Assembly (NCBI GenBank): GCA_000498155.1 | Contig: AXZN01000062.1 | Span: 1-64,000, forward strand | Source: Shiraia sp. slf14 | Taxonomy: Eukaryota; Ascomycota; Dothideomycetes; Pleosporales; Shiraiaceae | Direction: 5' to 3' | Length of the DNA stretch: 64,000 nucleotides | The notes under the pieces: generated by a model | Told to the model about the DNA's origin: nothing | Databases searched by the model: none | Seen by the model: the letters and a program-made list of their open reading frames with translations, nothing else | Position numbers and translations under genes: made by a program | Part shown: one piece after another, positions 33,872-45,418 of the stretch | How positions within the stretch are numbered: position 1 is the first letter of the stretch | How the letters are laid out: each line of letters starts with the position of its first letter

Positions 33872-34441
33872 GGGAAGCAAGGCGACGGCAATTGGGTAGG
33901 CAGGCGCACAGGCGCATGCGAAAGAGGCGGGTTCGATCAAAAGGTCATGTCGGGGAACTGTTTTGGGTAGACATGTTGGAGTCTGGGACTTGTGGGTTGG
34001 TGGTTTCATTGCCTGCGGGTACGCTTGCAGGGGGAAGGGGGGAGGGCGGGGTGGGGTGGGGATGCAGCATTGCAGGCGATGCTTGGTAAACCACGATCTA
34101 CCTGGGTATTTGCTGGGGCACACGAGCAGGCAAGACGTTGGCCGGGACAGGTCAAAGGACAAGATAGACAGAGAAGACGTGGTAATAAAAGCCATGTTGA
34201 TGACAGTGCGATGCATAGCGTATGTGGATGTGGAGGGGCAGAAGATGTTGAAGACTTGGCTATTGGCCGCCCAGTTCCGGCGGGTTATCACAGCAGGATC
34301 CGGCAGGGCGGACAAAGCACAACGCAGCAAGCAGCAAGCAGCATCGACCATGGTTCGATGGAGCTCTGGGCTTTATTCCTGGGTGGGTCTTTGTGGGTGT
34401 GTGGCGAATGGCTGGTGGAGCGCGACAGGTGTGGGGTAGCC

Positions 34442-34464
34442 GAGAGAGAGAGAGAGAGAGAGAG
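34442..34464. repeat. (GA)n microsatellite
   Basis: About eleven uninterrupted GA units in the Pps1 upstream region. Confidence 0.9.
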
Positions 34465-34859
34465 GACAGCGCGGGTGCTGCTAGAGACGACAGTAGACAG
34501 TGGACGAGTCTGTGACAGCCCGCTTCCACGCTGCCGCCATTTGCATCCATGCCCATGTCCATGCCCATGTCCATGTCTATTGCTGCTGCAATGCGCTGTC
34601 TGGCCCTGCCATCCGTGCAGCGCTGTGTGGACAGCCGTGCAGGAGGCTTGCAGCAGGCCAACCACATGGGGACATGGCACGCCGCCTTGTCGAATGCTGC
34701 GAGCAAAGATAGCGGGGAACCACTAGCATGTGTGCATCGCATTCCCTAGCACCTAGCCCTTCCCTTCTGTGCAACCACCTTAATCCTCCGCCCAACGCCC
34801 ATTGCCCGTTACCCATTGCCCCTCCATTCAGCCCTGGTCTTTCCTCCTTGCTCGCCTCA

Positions 34860-34942
34860 GACCAATTCTCCTTCACCACCACCTCCTCCTCCTCCTCCAT
34901 CCTTTCATTCATTCTTCTTCTCTTCCTCCTCCTCTTTCAACA
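34860..34942 (+). promoter_or_regulatory. CT-rich promoter tract
   Basis: A run rich in CCT, TTC and CTT units about 200-290 bp upstream of the Pps1 start. Such pyrimidine tracts mark transcription start regions in many filamentous fungi; position and composition are the only evidence. Confidence 0.4.
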
Positions 34943-35145
34943 AGATGCTGAGTGCTCACGTCGCCACGCTTTAGACCTACTACCCCTCCCCCGCTTGCTC
35001 CTTCACTCATCTGCCCTTCTGTACTGCGCCAACTCCCTCCCCTCCATCCCGCTCATTCGACTCCCTTTGATCAATGGGAAAGTGCCGGCCAGTTTCCATT
35101 GCCTAAGGCCACTTCCAAACTTGACTTCCCCATCTGCCTCACAGT

Positions 35146-37315
35146 ATGGCTGCAGCTGTGGCTAGAGTGCCAGCCATGTCGATTCGCTCCTCCACACCTC
35201 CACCCCACCTCTCGCTCAATACTTCATCTCGTGGTACTCCAGCTGCCATTCCTAACAAACACATTCCCGTGTGTTCGCCCGGTGGCCTTCCTGCTACGCC
35301 CCCAGCTTCCCCTCCTAGACAGGACAGCTTGCTCGAGACTTCATCCATCACCTATCCGCCAGACAAGTTTTGCTCTGAATACTCAAATGATCCGCCAGTA
35401 TACACAATCACGGCAGATCGCCTGGCCGAGGCTTTGGAGCACATGGCAACTCAATCATTGCCAAATCCCGAGCAAGTGTTTCCGTGGATGCATGGCCTAC
35501 ACCCTGAAAACCAGATTCAGAATGCCTTCTTTTCCTCCCGCCGTAAGAGCGCTAGGAAAGTCCCGAGGTGTCTACGAGGTATCACTTTGGTCAAGACTGG
35601 AGGGAAACTGACTACGTCCAAGCTGAAAGGTGCAATTGCCCCAGAGGAGTTACTCGATTCGAAAACAGATGGCCCACCTACTTTCATCGAGTGTGACCCC
35701 AAAGATGGCTTTTCTGTGCGCAACTTCCAAATCCAGGCGTGCAAGCTAGCCATGGTGTCGGACATTGTTATTTATGGCGACCAGAAAACACATCCAAGCG
35801 ACACAGTTGCTTTGGCACAGAAAATTTCACAGGCGCAAAGACAATACGAAACAAAACATGGGTCTCCACGTTGCTTGTATAACACGTTTATGCTCTCTGA
35901 TTCCTTTAGTCTTGTGCAAGAAAAATACCCCGATTTGGTCGCAATAGACCACGCTGCAACCATCACAGGCAACGTAGTCGATTTCTTCTATTGGGAGCGA
36001 TACGAGATGTGCGCCATGTCAAAAGCATCCGAGATCAGCAGCAACGTGTTTCTTGGACCTACGCCTGATTCTGGAGCACACCCCGAGTGCCTTGGTGAAG
36101 AGGGTTTCGATATGCTTATCGAAGCAACTGACCTTGCCCATGTACCAGAGTCACGCTCTCTACGAGCCCTACGAATGGGTCTAGAGAAGGCGAACCGCAA
36201 GTGTGCGCTGCATATGGAATTTCCTTCTTCAGGCAGCATCATGCCTCCTACGTGGTCACATAGTGAGGTAGATGGCTTGATGAATATGTGCAAGTGGATG
36301 TACGACCTGGCGAATCCACATGAAGCGAAACGATCCAAGAGGAGACGAAGCGAGGATGACGACGATGAAGCCATTGAATTGGATGATATTCCTGCTCCGC
36401 GAAAGTTTCTCATTCATTGCACAGATGGTTATACTGAGACGACTTTGTTGGCGTTGGCATATTTCATGTACGCAGAAGGCCTTCCTGTACACGACGCCTG
36501 GGTCAAGTTGCATCGTGACAAAGGCCGTAACTTCTTTGCTTATCCATCCGACGTTGCACTTTTGACTGCTATACAACCCCGCATTCTTCAAGAGTCGCCT
36601 CGATTCACGCAGAGCATATTCCATCTTTCCGAGCCTCAATGGCTGTCGAAGATTGATGGCAGTTTACCCAGCAGGATCTTGCCATATATGTACCTTGGAA
36701 ACTTGGGACATGCAAACAATCCAGAATTACTTCGTGAACTTGGTATCACTCGCATTTTGAGCGTCGGGGAGTCACTTTCCTGGCCAGATGATGTCACCAA
36801 ACGGCTCAATTGGCCGAGTGAGAACTTTTTGATGGTCGACCGCGTCCAGGACAATGGTGTCGATCCCCTTTGGGGCGAATTCGAGCGTTGCTTGAAATTC
36901 ATCGGTAAGGCTTTTGATCACCCATATTGCAGTACATTAGGTTTAATCCAAGCATAGAGAAAGGCAAAGCCGATGGAGGAGCTACACTGGTGCACTGCCG
37001 GGTAGGTGTATCTCGTTCCGCAACGATCTGCATTGCGGAAGTGATGAACGAATTGGGGCTATCTTTCCCCCGAGCATAGTAAGTAAAGATTGTCCAAGTT
37101 TAGGACGCGCCTTGGTAACCAAAATTTCCTTTAGCTGCTTTGTCCGAGCCAGGCGCTTGAATGTTATTATCCAACCTCACCTTCGATTTACATACGAACT
37201 TCTAAAATGGGAAGAGTTCCAGCGTCAGCGACGCAATGAACCTCTTCGCCGTGAACTTGAGTGGGCTACAGTTGCGCGCGAAATCGCTCTGATGAACAAG
37301 CCATATTCAAAATAA
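35146..37315 (+). CDS. pps1: Pps1-type dual-specificity protein phosphatase
   Basis: Exons 35146-36904, 36958-37078 and 37135-37315 (introns 53 and 56 bp) encode 686 aa. Splicing joins FERCLKFI to EKGKADGGATLVHCRVGVSRSA, giving the HCX5R loop with Cys600 and Arg606 as catalytic residues; a likely general-acid Asp lies in VDRVQDNG about 45 residues before. The third exon adds FVRARRLNVIIQPHLRF, the normal C-terminal part of the DSP fold. The long N-terminal half (1-500) carries a second, atypical phosphatase-like domain seen in fungal Pps1 (FLIHCTDGYTETTLLALAYFMY at about 424-445, with HCTDGYTE in place of a full HCX5R), which may be inactive. Yeast Pps1 acts in S-phase progression. An acidic/basic patch KRSKRRRSEDDDDE lies at about 402-415. 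Confidence 0.9.
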
Positions 37316-38129
37316 GCTATCCTCTCTGTTTCTTTCCATCCTCTTTAATCTTTCAGACATGATTTTACGACGATACGAATGCGCACTGTAAGATCCTGGA
37401 GAATTCGAGTGTCGACTTTTTTACGATTGAAGTCGGCTGATCTTCGTTGCCAACAAATCTCTGGCGTTGCGGGTTCTCTTTTTCGTTACGGTCACTTTCT
37501 TTTCGTATGAATGTGTCTATATGTTGGACTTGATTTTCGGTTCTCTTATTTTGCTGTCTCGCCGCTTTCGCAAGACTTCAGCCACACGGCTAGCTTGGTT
37601 GTACTAGATGCCTGTTCCACTGAGATGCTCATCTGGATGTCAAAAGGGCCTTCAGAACAGACTTGGCGGCATTGTCTACTATCGACTTTTCGCAATACGT
37701 GTATGACTCACTGCGTTGGTCAGGGAGAGGGTATAGTGCTGCTGTAACAAATGTTGGACCATGGCTCAGTCAAATGGTAATCTACTTCAGGGTGTTTAGG
37801 AGTATATGTTTGATTTTCATAATACTCTACCTTATTTGATAGGTCAGACGTGGTACACAAATTTGGGATCTTATATTTATGAGTATTGTTTTTTATTTTA
37901 CTGTATACTTCTTACAGTCAATTTACCAATGCACCTATTTTGTGTGATATTTGAATGCGCTTTTAGTAGTTACCTACTTCCTGTTCTATGTGAATGTTAC
38001 CGTCACCAACCCTTGACCAATTTCTGATAGCATTGATCACCTCTATCCAGCAATTATGCAACTCTTTTGAAAGTATGGTATGGAAAGAACGATAATGAAG
38101 CAACAATGTTTCACATGAGCAATTGGCAG
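37316..38129. other. Intergenic, convergent 3' ends
   Basis: 814 bp between the stops of pps1 and the ABC gene, becoming AT-rich after about 37800. No gene or structured element recognised. Confidence 0.6.
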
Positions 38130-40172
38130 CTACGCTGATGCCTCACCCCAAACCGCATCCCACCTCGCTTCATCTAACTCGACGGGACCTTGCCATTTAC
38201 CGAATTTCGGTGGACCCGTACCCGGTTCGGGCAAACAAATCCAATCCCGTATGCAGCCAGGCACCTCTTGCTTGTTATGGCTAACACATAGTAATGCCTG
38301 ATGTGGTTGCAAACCGGGCATGGCAATCTGTTGCTTTTGCGCCAATTCACTTTCCACTGGCCTGGGCCCAGTACTTGTGTATCGTAGGGACATAGATTGC
38401 CCATGCGACAAGAATAACAAACACTTGTCCCGTGCCAAGTCATCCATACCACTAAAAGCTTCGTCCAGAATCACAATATCAGGATTTCGGATCGTGCATC
38501 TCAGGAACAAAAGTACACGTTGTGCTGAGTATGACAATTCGCCAAACAGAGTATTCGATGCCCAATCTGAACCACCATCTGAATGTCCATTGGCATTTTT
38601 AAGTGGGTTCAGCTCGTCTTCGAACCATGTCAGACAGGCATCCACGCGTTTGGAGGATTCTTCGTTGAGTTGAGGCGCAGTGATTGGTGTATCGCTCCAC
38701 GCACTCTCCAGGGCTCGTTTAACACTCAGATATTTGGGGAAGAAGGCATGTACCTCTGGAGAAGCATGACCCATGCGCGATTGTAGCTCGAAGATGGAAA
38801 TGCCTATCTGACCTGGCTCTGGTAAACGCGAGCGCTGGAATAATTTGACTGGTTTAGAGTATGTCTGTGGATGATCGGAGGTAACCAGGGAGAGAAGTGT
38901 GGTTTTGCCAGACCCGTTAGCCCCAAATACACCCCAACGCTGACCGCGACGGATGGTCATATATAAACCATTTCTGGTGATGCCGTTGACATCTTGTTGC
39001 CAATCGCCGAGGACAGAGTTCGGGCCGTATGCAATACGCACGCCTTTCATCTCCACAACCGGCTCGCCAGTTGCAATTGAGCTTCGGTCAACCTTTTCGT
39101 AGCCATCACGACTGAGTTTTGTGAAGCCAATTGGCGAATCCGCCGCCTTGGTTGTTGTTGGGTCAGAGCTCTCATTTTCAAACAGATGTCGGCCAACTTT
39201 GTGAAGTTCAACAAGTCTGGGGTCCAAAAAATCTTCCTGTCTCCCTGACGCTTCAGCAGCATGATACTGCCGCCTCAAGTATGCAAGAACTTCTTCTCTG
39301 GGTCCCAAAGTATCTACTTTTGCGTCTTCGCCGACATATACAAGGTGCGTAATCCACTGTGGGATCCTATCTTGCGGTCTCAGACTAAGCACAATTCTTG
39401 GAGTATTTGCCTCTGCCAGACGATACAGTACGTTACTTATATGCTTGGTTACTATTGGGTCTAGTCCAATGAACGGTGCATCCAAGCATAGCACGAGAGG
39501 CTGCGTCAAGAGTGCTTTTCCTATTCTTGCTCGTCTGCTTTGACCATTACTTAGCATAGCAACGGGCTTGTCTAAAAACCTCTCAAGCTCGAGATCTTGC
39601 ATGACACCCTGTACAAGTTTCTCGTCTTTCTTTTTGGCTCTTAGCTCCTCCTCGCCTGGGTTCAGCGTAACAATACCGGTCAGATAACGCTGAAGCGTAA
39701 AATCAGTCTCTTCTTTGAGTGATTCATATCGAGCGGACAAGTAGGCGCCACCAAAAGCCTTTCTTTCAGCATCGAAACCAACATACTCAATCGCATTTTC
39801 AGGAAATCGTAACCTGGGATTGTTTTGGGTTATCTCGGGCGATAAGAGATAAGGATAGGTCCGCGCTGTGGGTGGAAAGCAGAGCAATTGGCCTCGAATG
39901 ACCTGTAAGAAAGCTGTCCGAATATCAGACGAAGGACTCAAAATGGCCCAGTGTTGATTTGGAACCGTAGACGAAGGTAACTCGAAGTTTAAGTTTGGGA
40001 ACAGCGGGGGATTCGAAACAATATCCAGGCCAGAGGCTTCCTTGGAGGCGGGATGTTCACGATAAAACGTGCCATTGGTGATTTTAACGATGGGATCGTT
40101 ACATAATTTCCGTGTAAAATGTAGTCGACCTGGTTTAGATGCTGCAAAGAATAGCACTTGCGTCCTCTGCAT
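38130..40172 (-). CDS. Soluble two-domain ABC ATPase, YDR061W/ModF-like
   Basis: A single exon encodes 680 aa without membrane helices. The N-terminus (about 1-24) has Arg/Lys and no acidic residue, and may be a mitochondrial presequence. The first nucleotide domain is degenerate: the P-loop position reads ILSPSSDIRT (77-86) with no GK, and the Walker B is LCLDAP (228-233), with Ala in place of the catalytic Glu; its signature LSNGQ (207-211) remains. The second domain is complete: GANGSGKTT (417-425), LSYSAQ signature (546-551), VILDEAFSGMD with Glu571, and the switch His in CVSHN (632). The nearest named relatives known to me are yeast YDR061W and bacterial ModF-type proteins, whose roles are poorly known. 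It shares a 241-bp divergent promoter with a small unknown gene. Confidence 0.87.
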   Translation of the reverse strand: MQRTQVLFFAASKPGRLHFTRKLCNDPIVKITNGTFYREHPASKEASGLDIVSNPPLFPNLNFELPSSTVPNQHWAILSPSSDIRTAFLQVIRGQLLCFPPTARTYPYLLSPEITQNNPRLRFPENAIEYVGFDAERKAFGGAYLSARYESLKEETDFTLQRYLTGIVTLNPGEEELRAKKKDEKLVQGVMQDLELERFLDKPVAMLSNGQSRRARIGKALLTQPLVLCLDAPFIGLDPIVTKHISNVLYRLAEANTPRIVLSLRPQDRIPQWITHLVYVGEDAKVDTLGPREEVLAYLRRQYHAAEASGRQEDFLDPRLVELHKVGRHLFENESSDPTTTKAADSPIGFTKLSRDGYEKVDRSSIATGEPVVEMKGVRIAYGPNSVLGDWQQDVNGITRNGLYMTIRRGQRWGVFGANGSGKTTLLSLVTSDHPQTYSKPVKLFQRSRLPEPGQIGISIFELQSRMGHASPEVHAFFPKYLSVKRALESAWSDTPITAPQLNEESSKRVDACLTWFEDELNPLKNANGHSDGGSDWASNTLFGELSYSAQRVLLFLRCTIRNPDIVILDEAFSGMDDLARDKCLLFLSHGQSMSLRYTSTGPRPVESELAQKQQIAMPGLQPHQALLCVSHNKQEVPGCIRDWICLPEPGTGPPKFGKWQGPVELDEARWDAVWGEASA

Positions 40173-40413
40173 GGTGGCAACTTCAGTGCATTATCTAGCT
40201 CATGATGTTGCACCTTCTCTACAATCATGTTCTGCTGGCTAGTTAGGAGTCGACATCGCACGGAAAAGCAGCCGAATCCGCGGCGCGAAGCGAATGACGT
40301 CGGCTGGCTTTCTGCCGAGGTTCACTTTGCTTGATTTGGGCAACACAATCCTAACCTTCAACGCGAGCGAAGCTGGAGTATTTCGCATCCTTTTGCATAT
40401 GGTTTAAGTGAAC

Positions 40414-40841
40414 ATGATCTCTGGTTTACAGCCGACACGGCCAAAGGTAAGCGCCATGTTTCTCCGTGCTTCTAACGAAAGCTAACGGAACAGATGTAGC
40501 CACCTCAGCAACAAGCAGTACTCAATTATACCCACCAGCAGCAACGCACTACGCATGCTACTTCTTCTGCTACTCAACCACTGAGCACTGCTCCTAAGTA
40601 CCCCTCCGCAAACCCATCGCGACCGAGAAGCCAAATTGAAGCCATGCCCCCACAAAGACCAGCTCCGATACCCACTGTTTTCGACAGTGCCATACGACAC
40701 CCAGTCTTTTTCACTGAGAACCTGAGGAAGCCTCCATTCCCTATCCCACAAATCGCTAGTCACGGTTGGAGCCCTGTTGCGAGTGGCTATATCATGGAAC
40801 AGCAGAGAGCAATGCAAGCAAATCCAAGTACAAAATTGTAA
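40414..40841 (+). CDS. Small Pro/Gln-rich protein of unknown function
   Basis: Exons 40414-40446 and 40500-40841, joined over a 53-bp intron (donor GTAAGC, branch GCTAACG, acceptor TAG), give 124 aa. The intron call is needed because ATG TAG lies just before the second exon. I do not recognise the family. The first 60 residues are Gln, Thr, Ser and Pro rich; the rest holds a compact hydrophobic part (TVFDSAIRHPVFFTENLRK, PFPIPQIASHGW) that looks more conserved than the rest, though I cannot check. There is no signal peptide or membrane span. A mitochondrial or nuclear role would be a guess. It starts 241 bp from the ABC gene in the opposite direction. Confidence 0.55.
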
Positions 40842-41160
40842 CGAAACACGAGGATAGACATATACATCAATGGTATTTGTACGTGTCCTAGTGACAAGAA
40901 ATAGTCACAATGGAAGCTAGTGACGAGATGTGGCACCCACACATGTCGATTCAATTCAGAAGGCGTGGCCATGTTGCCATATCATTCAATGCATCATTGG
41001 ACAAGACTGAATGAACATCTGAATTGCCTAGCTCGTGCATTATCTGCGCAGCGTCAAGCTACTGTAATGTCACAAGATTTATGATGCTTTTTATCTATTC
41101 CTTTTTATTACATGGTCTTGGAGGCATCTTTTTCTTCTTGAGAGTTCATGTCGGATTGAG
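40842..41160. other. Intergenic, convergent
   Basis: 319 bp of 3' flank between the small unknown gene and CCT1; nothing recognised. Confidence 0.5.
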
Positions 41161-42999
41161 TTAATGACCATGGCCGTCATCTTCACCACCCCCTCTTTCT
41201 TCTGGGTCCAGCTTAATCAGGGTATCGATGCGCATGATGGCTACGCATGCTTCTACAGCAGATTTCAACTGCTTCACCTTGCTCATACTTGGTTCAAGCA
41301 CACCCGCCTTCAAGCAATCGTGTACTTTGCCGTTGGCCAGATCGAGTCCATAATTTTTGTAGTTCTTGGACTTTGCTAGTTGTTTCGCGTCCTGTGAGGA
41401 GGGATCCGAAGGATTCACGGTACGTTGTGACAGTGCATGTCGCGATCGTAAATTAGCGACCAGCTCTGTGGCATCTTTGGCAGCGTTGATAGCAAGGGTC
41501 TTTGGAATAGCGAGAAGAGATTGCGCAAATGCAGCTATGGCCAGTTGTTCCCGGGAGCCCTAATACCCTGTGTCAGCAACTAGTCAGATTGTGGTAAATA
41601 GCGTTCACTCACTACTGATGTGGCCCACTCTTCAAGATATATGTGAAGAGCAGTCTCAACAGCACCACCGCCTGGAACGATTCGACCACTCTCCAATGTC
41701 CGCTTAACTGCTGAGAGAGAGTCATGTACAGATCGCTCCATTTCGTCCAAAGCATAGTCATTAGCCCCACGCAGAATGATCGAAGCCGATGAAAAAGCCT
41801 TGGTGCCTTTGACTAGTATGCACTCATCATCCGAAATGCGCTCCTGAGCAACCTCTTCTGCCTGACCCAGATTTGATGCTTCGAATTTCTCGTCGCCATT
41901 GAGATCAGACAAGGTGCTGACTAGTGTGGCACCAGTTGCCTTTGCTATCCTTCGTAAATCTTCCTTTTTACATCTCCGAACAGCCATTGCGCCCTTTTCG
42001 ACAAAGTGCTTCAAGCACAGGTCATCAATGCCTTTAGTTGTCAGGACAACATTAGCACCTGCTTTCAAAATCATGTCGATTCGTTCAGTGACAATGCCTG
42101 CCTCACGCTCGCGGATCTTCTCGAGCTGCTCTGGATCGTCAATGGTGATGTGTACGCCCAGCTTCATTCGCTCCTTTTGCAAGTTGATATCGAGACAGGC
42201 AATCTTAGCGTCTTTTATCCTCGTCTTCATAGCCTGAGAAGCGACTGTGCAATTGAGGGCGTAACCTTTGACCAGAGTGGACTGGGTAGCGCTCTGACCA
42301 TGTGCTTTGAGAATGTTGACGGCTTTGACGGGATATTTGATTTCATTTTTATTGTTGGTCATCTTGACGGCCTGCATGGCATCTACAACCATGTTGGCAA
42401 AGAAATCCGAGTCGGAGCCAATGATTTTGCTTGACATGGATGTTTTGGCAATGTTGACGAGCGAGTCCCGGCCAAGTGCATCGACCTTTGTGCTGATATT
42501 CTCATTCATGTACTTGACAGCCTCGCGCAAGGCCAATCTGTACCCAGTGATGATGGTGGTGGGGTGGATCTTGTTCTTCATGAGCTCGTTCGCCCTCCGC
42601 AACAACTCTGCAGCTATTATGACAACCGAGGTGGTTCCGTCTCCAACCTCCTTGTCCTGCTGCTGAGCCAGGTCGACGAGGATTTTGCCCGCGGGGTGCT
42701 CAATGTCGAGCAGTGAGAGGATGGTGGCACCGTCGTTTGTCACAGTAACGTCACCAATATCATCGACCATCATCTTGTCGAGCCCCGAGGGCCCAAATGA
42801 AGATTTGACGACATTTGCGATTGCTTGGGTCGCCAGGACATTTTGGTCGCGAATGTCCTGTCCGCTGATCTTCTGGCCGCCGAGAACTGCGTCATGCTTG
42901 GTGGTTAGCGGATGGTGCGAGTGAGTGGTGGACTGCTGCCTTGGACCAAAACCTACACAGAGTTCCGCCGCTGCGAGATTGCTCAAAAATGCCGGCCAT
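41161..42999 (-). CDS. cct1: CCT1/TCP1-alpha, chaperonin subunit
   Basis: Exons 42957-42999, 41613-42886 and 41161-41559 (introns 70 and 53 bp) encode 571 aa. The first 43-nt exon gives MAGIFEQSRSGGTL, which splices to FLGGQKISGQDIRDQNV, the standard start of fungal CCT1; the open frame upstream of the second exon is only intron read-through. Group II chaperonin motifs are present in order: GPSGLDKMM, TNDGATIL, GDGTTSVV, the apical domain with KAHGQSATQ, and GGGAVE. The alpha-subunit identity rests on the GYALNCTVASQAM and RTVNPSDPSS segments. The TRiC/CCT ring folds actin, tubulin and WD-repeat proteins in the cytosol. The acidic/His tail EERGGGEDDGHGH is normal for fungi. Confidence 0.96.
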
Positions 43000-43464
43000 G
43001 TTGCGAGACGTCGTTGGCGGGTATGTTGCTCTGTTTGCATGTTTCTACAAAATCTACGCGGGATACAGCACCGCCGGCGAAAGGTAGCTCCGACGCGAGC
43101 CCCCTGTGCTGCATGACTCGCAACGACGGCCCTCTTGCACCTCACGCCCACCACGCATTGCATGCTTGTTCTCCAGAAGCTGCCCTGCCCTGTCTAGCCA
43201 TCTACCGCGAGCATATATACACATCCGGACTGAGCCCTTCCACCAGGCAGTGTGCGCCTTGGATCTTTTCGCCAATTGTAGGTTCGCGCGCGCTGCTACC
43301 ATTTCATGCCCCGCTAGCTACCCCGCCAAAAATGTTCCCAACCCTCATAGCAATTATCAGTCTTGTCTCAACCAGCTGTGCCCGCCTTGCTATATTGCGC
43401 TAACGCCCATTTTGTCTCTTGTCCTATAGGAAAGATATCAATCAGCATCTCTAGCCCATCCACT
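43000..43464. promoter_or_regulatory. Divergent promoter, CCT1 / ProRS
   Basis: 465 bp between start codons of two protein-synthesis and folding genes. No heat-shock element with three clear nGAAn units was found. No other gene is visible. Confidence 0.45.
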
Positions 43465-45418
43465 ATGGCTGAAGCCTCTGCTGCCGATGCGCAGATGAAG
43501 AATCTCAGTCTCTCCGAAACGAAAAAGAGCAAGAAGGATGGTGCTCCCAAGACAGCCGCCAAGAAACCTCAACAGCAGAAAAAGAAGGTCAGAATGCCAT
43601 TGAACCCCCCTTCTAGCTACTGTCCGAGAACTTACCCCTGTCATTCAGATCGAGGGCGCTGCACTGATTGGCATTGATGTAGCCAAGGAAAATGACCTGG
43701 GCGAATGGTACCAGCAAGTCATTACCAAGGGCCAAATGATTTCTTACTACGATGTACGTAATCTCCATACCCTTACAGCATGACATGTTGAACTAACCAC
43801 CACGTTGTGCAGGTTGCGGGCTGGTATGCACACCACAACTTAGTCCCCCACCTCTATGCTAATTTCGCATCAGCTACATCCTAGAACCATCCTCGTATGC
43901 CATCTGGGAATCTATCAAAGCGTGGTTCGATGCCCAGATCAAGACACTCAAAGTCCGTAATGCATACTTCCCCATCTTCATCAGCGCAGACAATCTAGAG
44001 CGGGAAAAGGAGCATGTAGAGGGGTTCGCCGCTGAGGTTGCATGGGTGACCAAAGGTGGAAAATCGGACCTCGAGAAGCCCGTTGCTGTCCGCCCTACCT
44101 CAGAAACTGCCATGTATCCCTACTTTGCCCGCAAGATTCAGTCACATCGTGACTTGCCCTTGAAGTTGAATCAGTGGAATAACGTTGTTCGATGGGAGTT
44201 CAAGCGTAAGCCTTCCGACCCTTACAAATATGCGTCGCTCAAAGACTCTAGATCCCATGCCTTTCATCCGATCTCGCGAATTTCTCTGGCAAGAAGGTCA
44301 CACTGCACATCTTACGCAGAAAGAAGCCAGTGATGAAGTTTTGCAGATTCTGGACTGGTACTCCGATGTTTATCAGAATCTGCTTGCTGTGCCTGTAGTA
44401 AAGGGCACCAAAACTGTCAACGAAAAGTTCCCCGGAGCTGACTACACAACAACCATTGAAGGTTTCATTCCTGCTACTGGTCGTGGTATTCAAGCCGCTA
44501 CATCACATTGCCTGGGACAACACTTCTCAAAGATGTTCAACATAACAGTTGAAGATCCCAACGCCAAAGACGCTGGAAAATCCGAGCATGTCCACGTGTG
44601 GCAGAACTCGTGGGGTCTTACTACCCGGTCTATTGGCGTGATGATTCTGACCCATGGTGATAATCGCGGACTAGTTATACCTCCTCGGGTGGCAGAAATT
44701 CAGGTTGTTCTCATTCCCGTTGGAGTTACCGCAAAGTCAGTTGAGCCCGCTTTCAATAAGAATTTTGAAACTAATGAGCAACAGGATGTCAGCCGAGGAT
44801 AAAGAAGCTTTGTACAGCAAGGTTAAGGATATTGCGAACGACCTTCGAGATGCTGGCGTTCGAGTTGAGACCGACTATCGCGAAGGCTACTCGCCTGGCT
44901 GGAAGTTCAATGACTGGGAACTCAAAGGCATCCCTCTACGAATCGAATTCGGACCCAAGGATGCTGAAAAGGGTGTTGTCACAACATCTCGGCGAGACAT
45001 CAATGACAAGGATGCAGCACGCGGTACCATCAATGTGGCTGATCTTTCAAAGGAGGTGCCCAAGCTTCTTGAACAAATTCAGAAGGACATGTTCGACCGC
45101 GCCGACAAAGCTTTCCGCGAGCATAGGGTTCAGCTCACCAACTGGGATGACTTCGTGCCAACGCTGAACGGCAAAAATGTCGTTCTTGTCCCCCATTGCG
45201 AGGGCGAAAAGTGTGAGGACGAAGTCAAAGCCAAGAGCGCACGGACGGCTCTGGGTGATGGTGTGGCAGAGGATAAGCAGGCACCCGCCATGGGTGCAAA
45301 GAGCTTGTGTATCCCCTTCGATCAGCCCGAGGGAATTGAACTTGGCAAGACTAAGTGCATTAATCCTGATTGCACTACTCCTGCAAAGCAATGGGTCCTG
45401 TTTGGAAGGAGCTATTAG
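43465..45418 (+). CDS. Cytoplasmic prolyl-tRNA synthetase
   Basis: Six exons, 43465-43587, 43649-43753, 43813-43823, 43874-44205, 44252-44735 and 44785-45418, encode 562 aa; the introns are 46-61 bp. The third exon is only 11 nt and is needed to rebuild YYDVAGCYILEP. It is a class II enzyme of the eukaryotic/archaeal ProS type: motif 1 in the LEPSSYAIWE region, motif 2 around VVRWEFKHPMPFIRSREFLWQEGHTAH, motif 3 near GRGIQAATSHCLGQHFSKMF. An anticodon-binding domain and the C-terminal zinc-binding-like domain (HCEGEKCEDE, CINPDCTTPAKQWVLFGRSY) complete it, ending in the usual Tyr. A Lys-rich N-terminus (KKSKKDGAPKTAAKKPQQQKK) replaces the YbaK-like editing domain of the longer yeast enzyme. 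Confidence 0.94.

Larger units (their letters stand above)
33872..35145. other. 1.27-kb intergenic region before Pps1
   Basis: The gap includes a GA run (34442-34464), imperfect CCATGY repeats (about 34546-34578) and a CT-rich stretch (about 34860-34942) upstream of the phosphatase start. ORFs here are translations of these repeats and show no family features. Confidence 0.55.

Noticed and set aside
33910..33950. tRNA T-loop-like GGTTCGATC
   Set aside because: No matching acceptor stem, anticodon arm or conserved D-arm could be folded around it.
34200..34742. Overlapping ORFs with MDMGM or HGHGH repeats
   Set aside because: They come from imperfect CCATGY and GA repeats and exist in several frames at once.
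42957..43163. Long N-terminal extension of CCT1 (possible targeting sequence)
   Set aside because: It is read-through of intron 1; splicing gives the normal short start MAGIFEQ.
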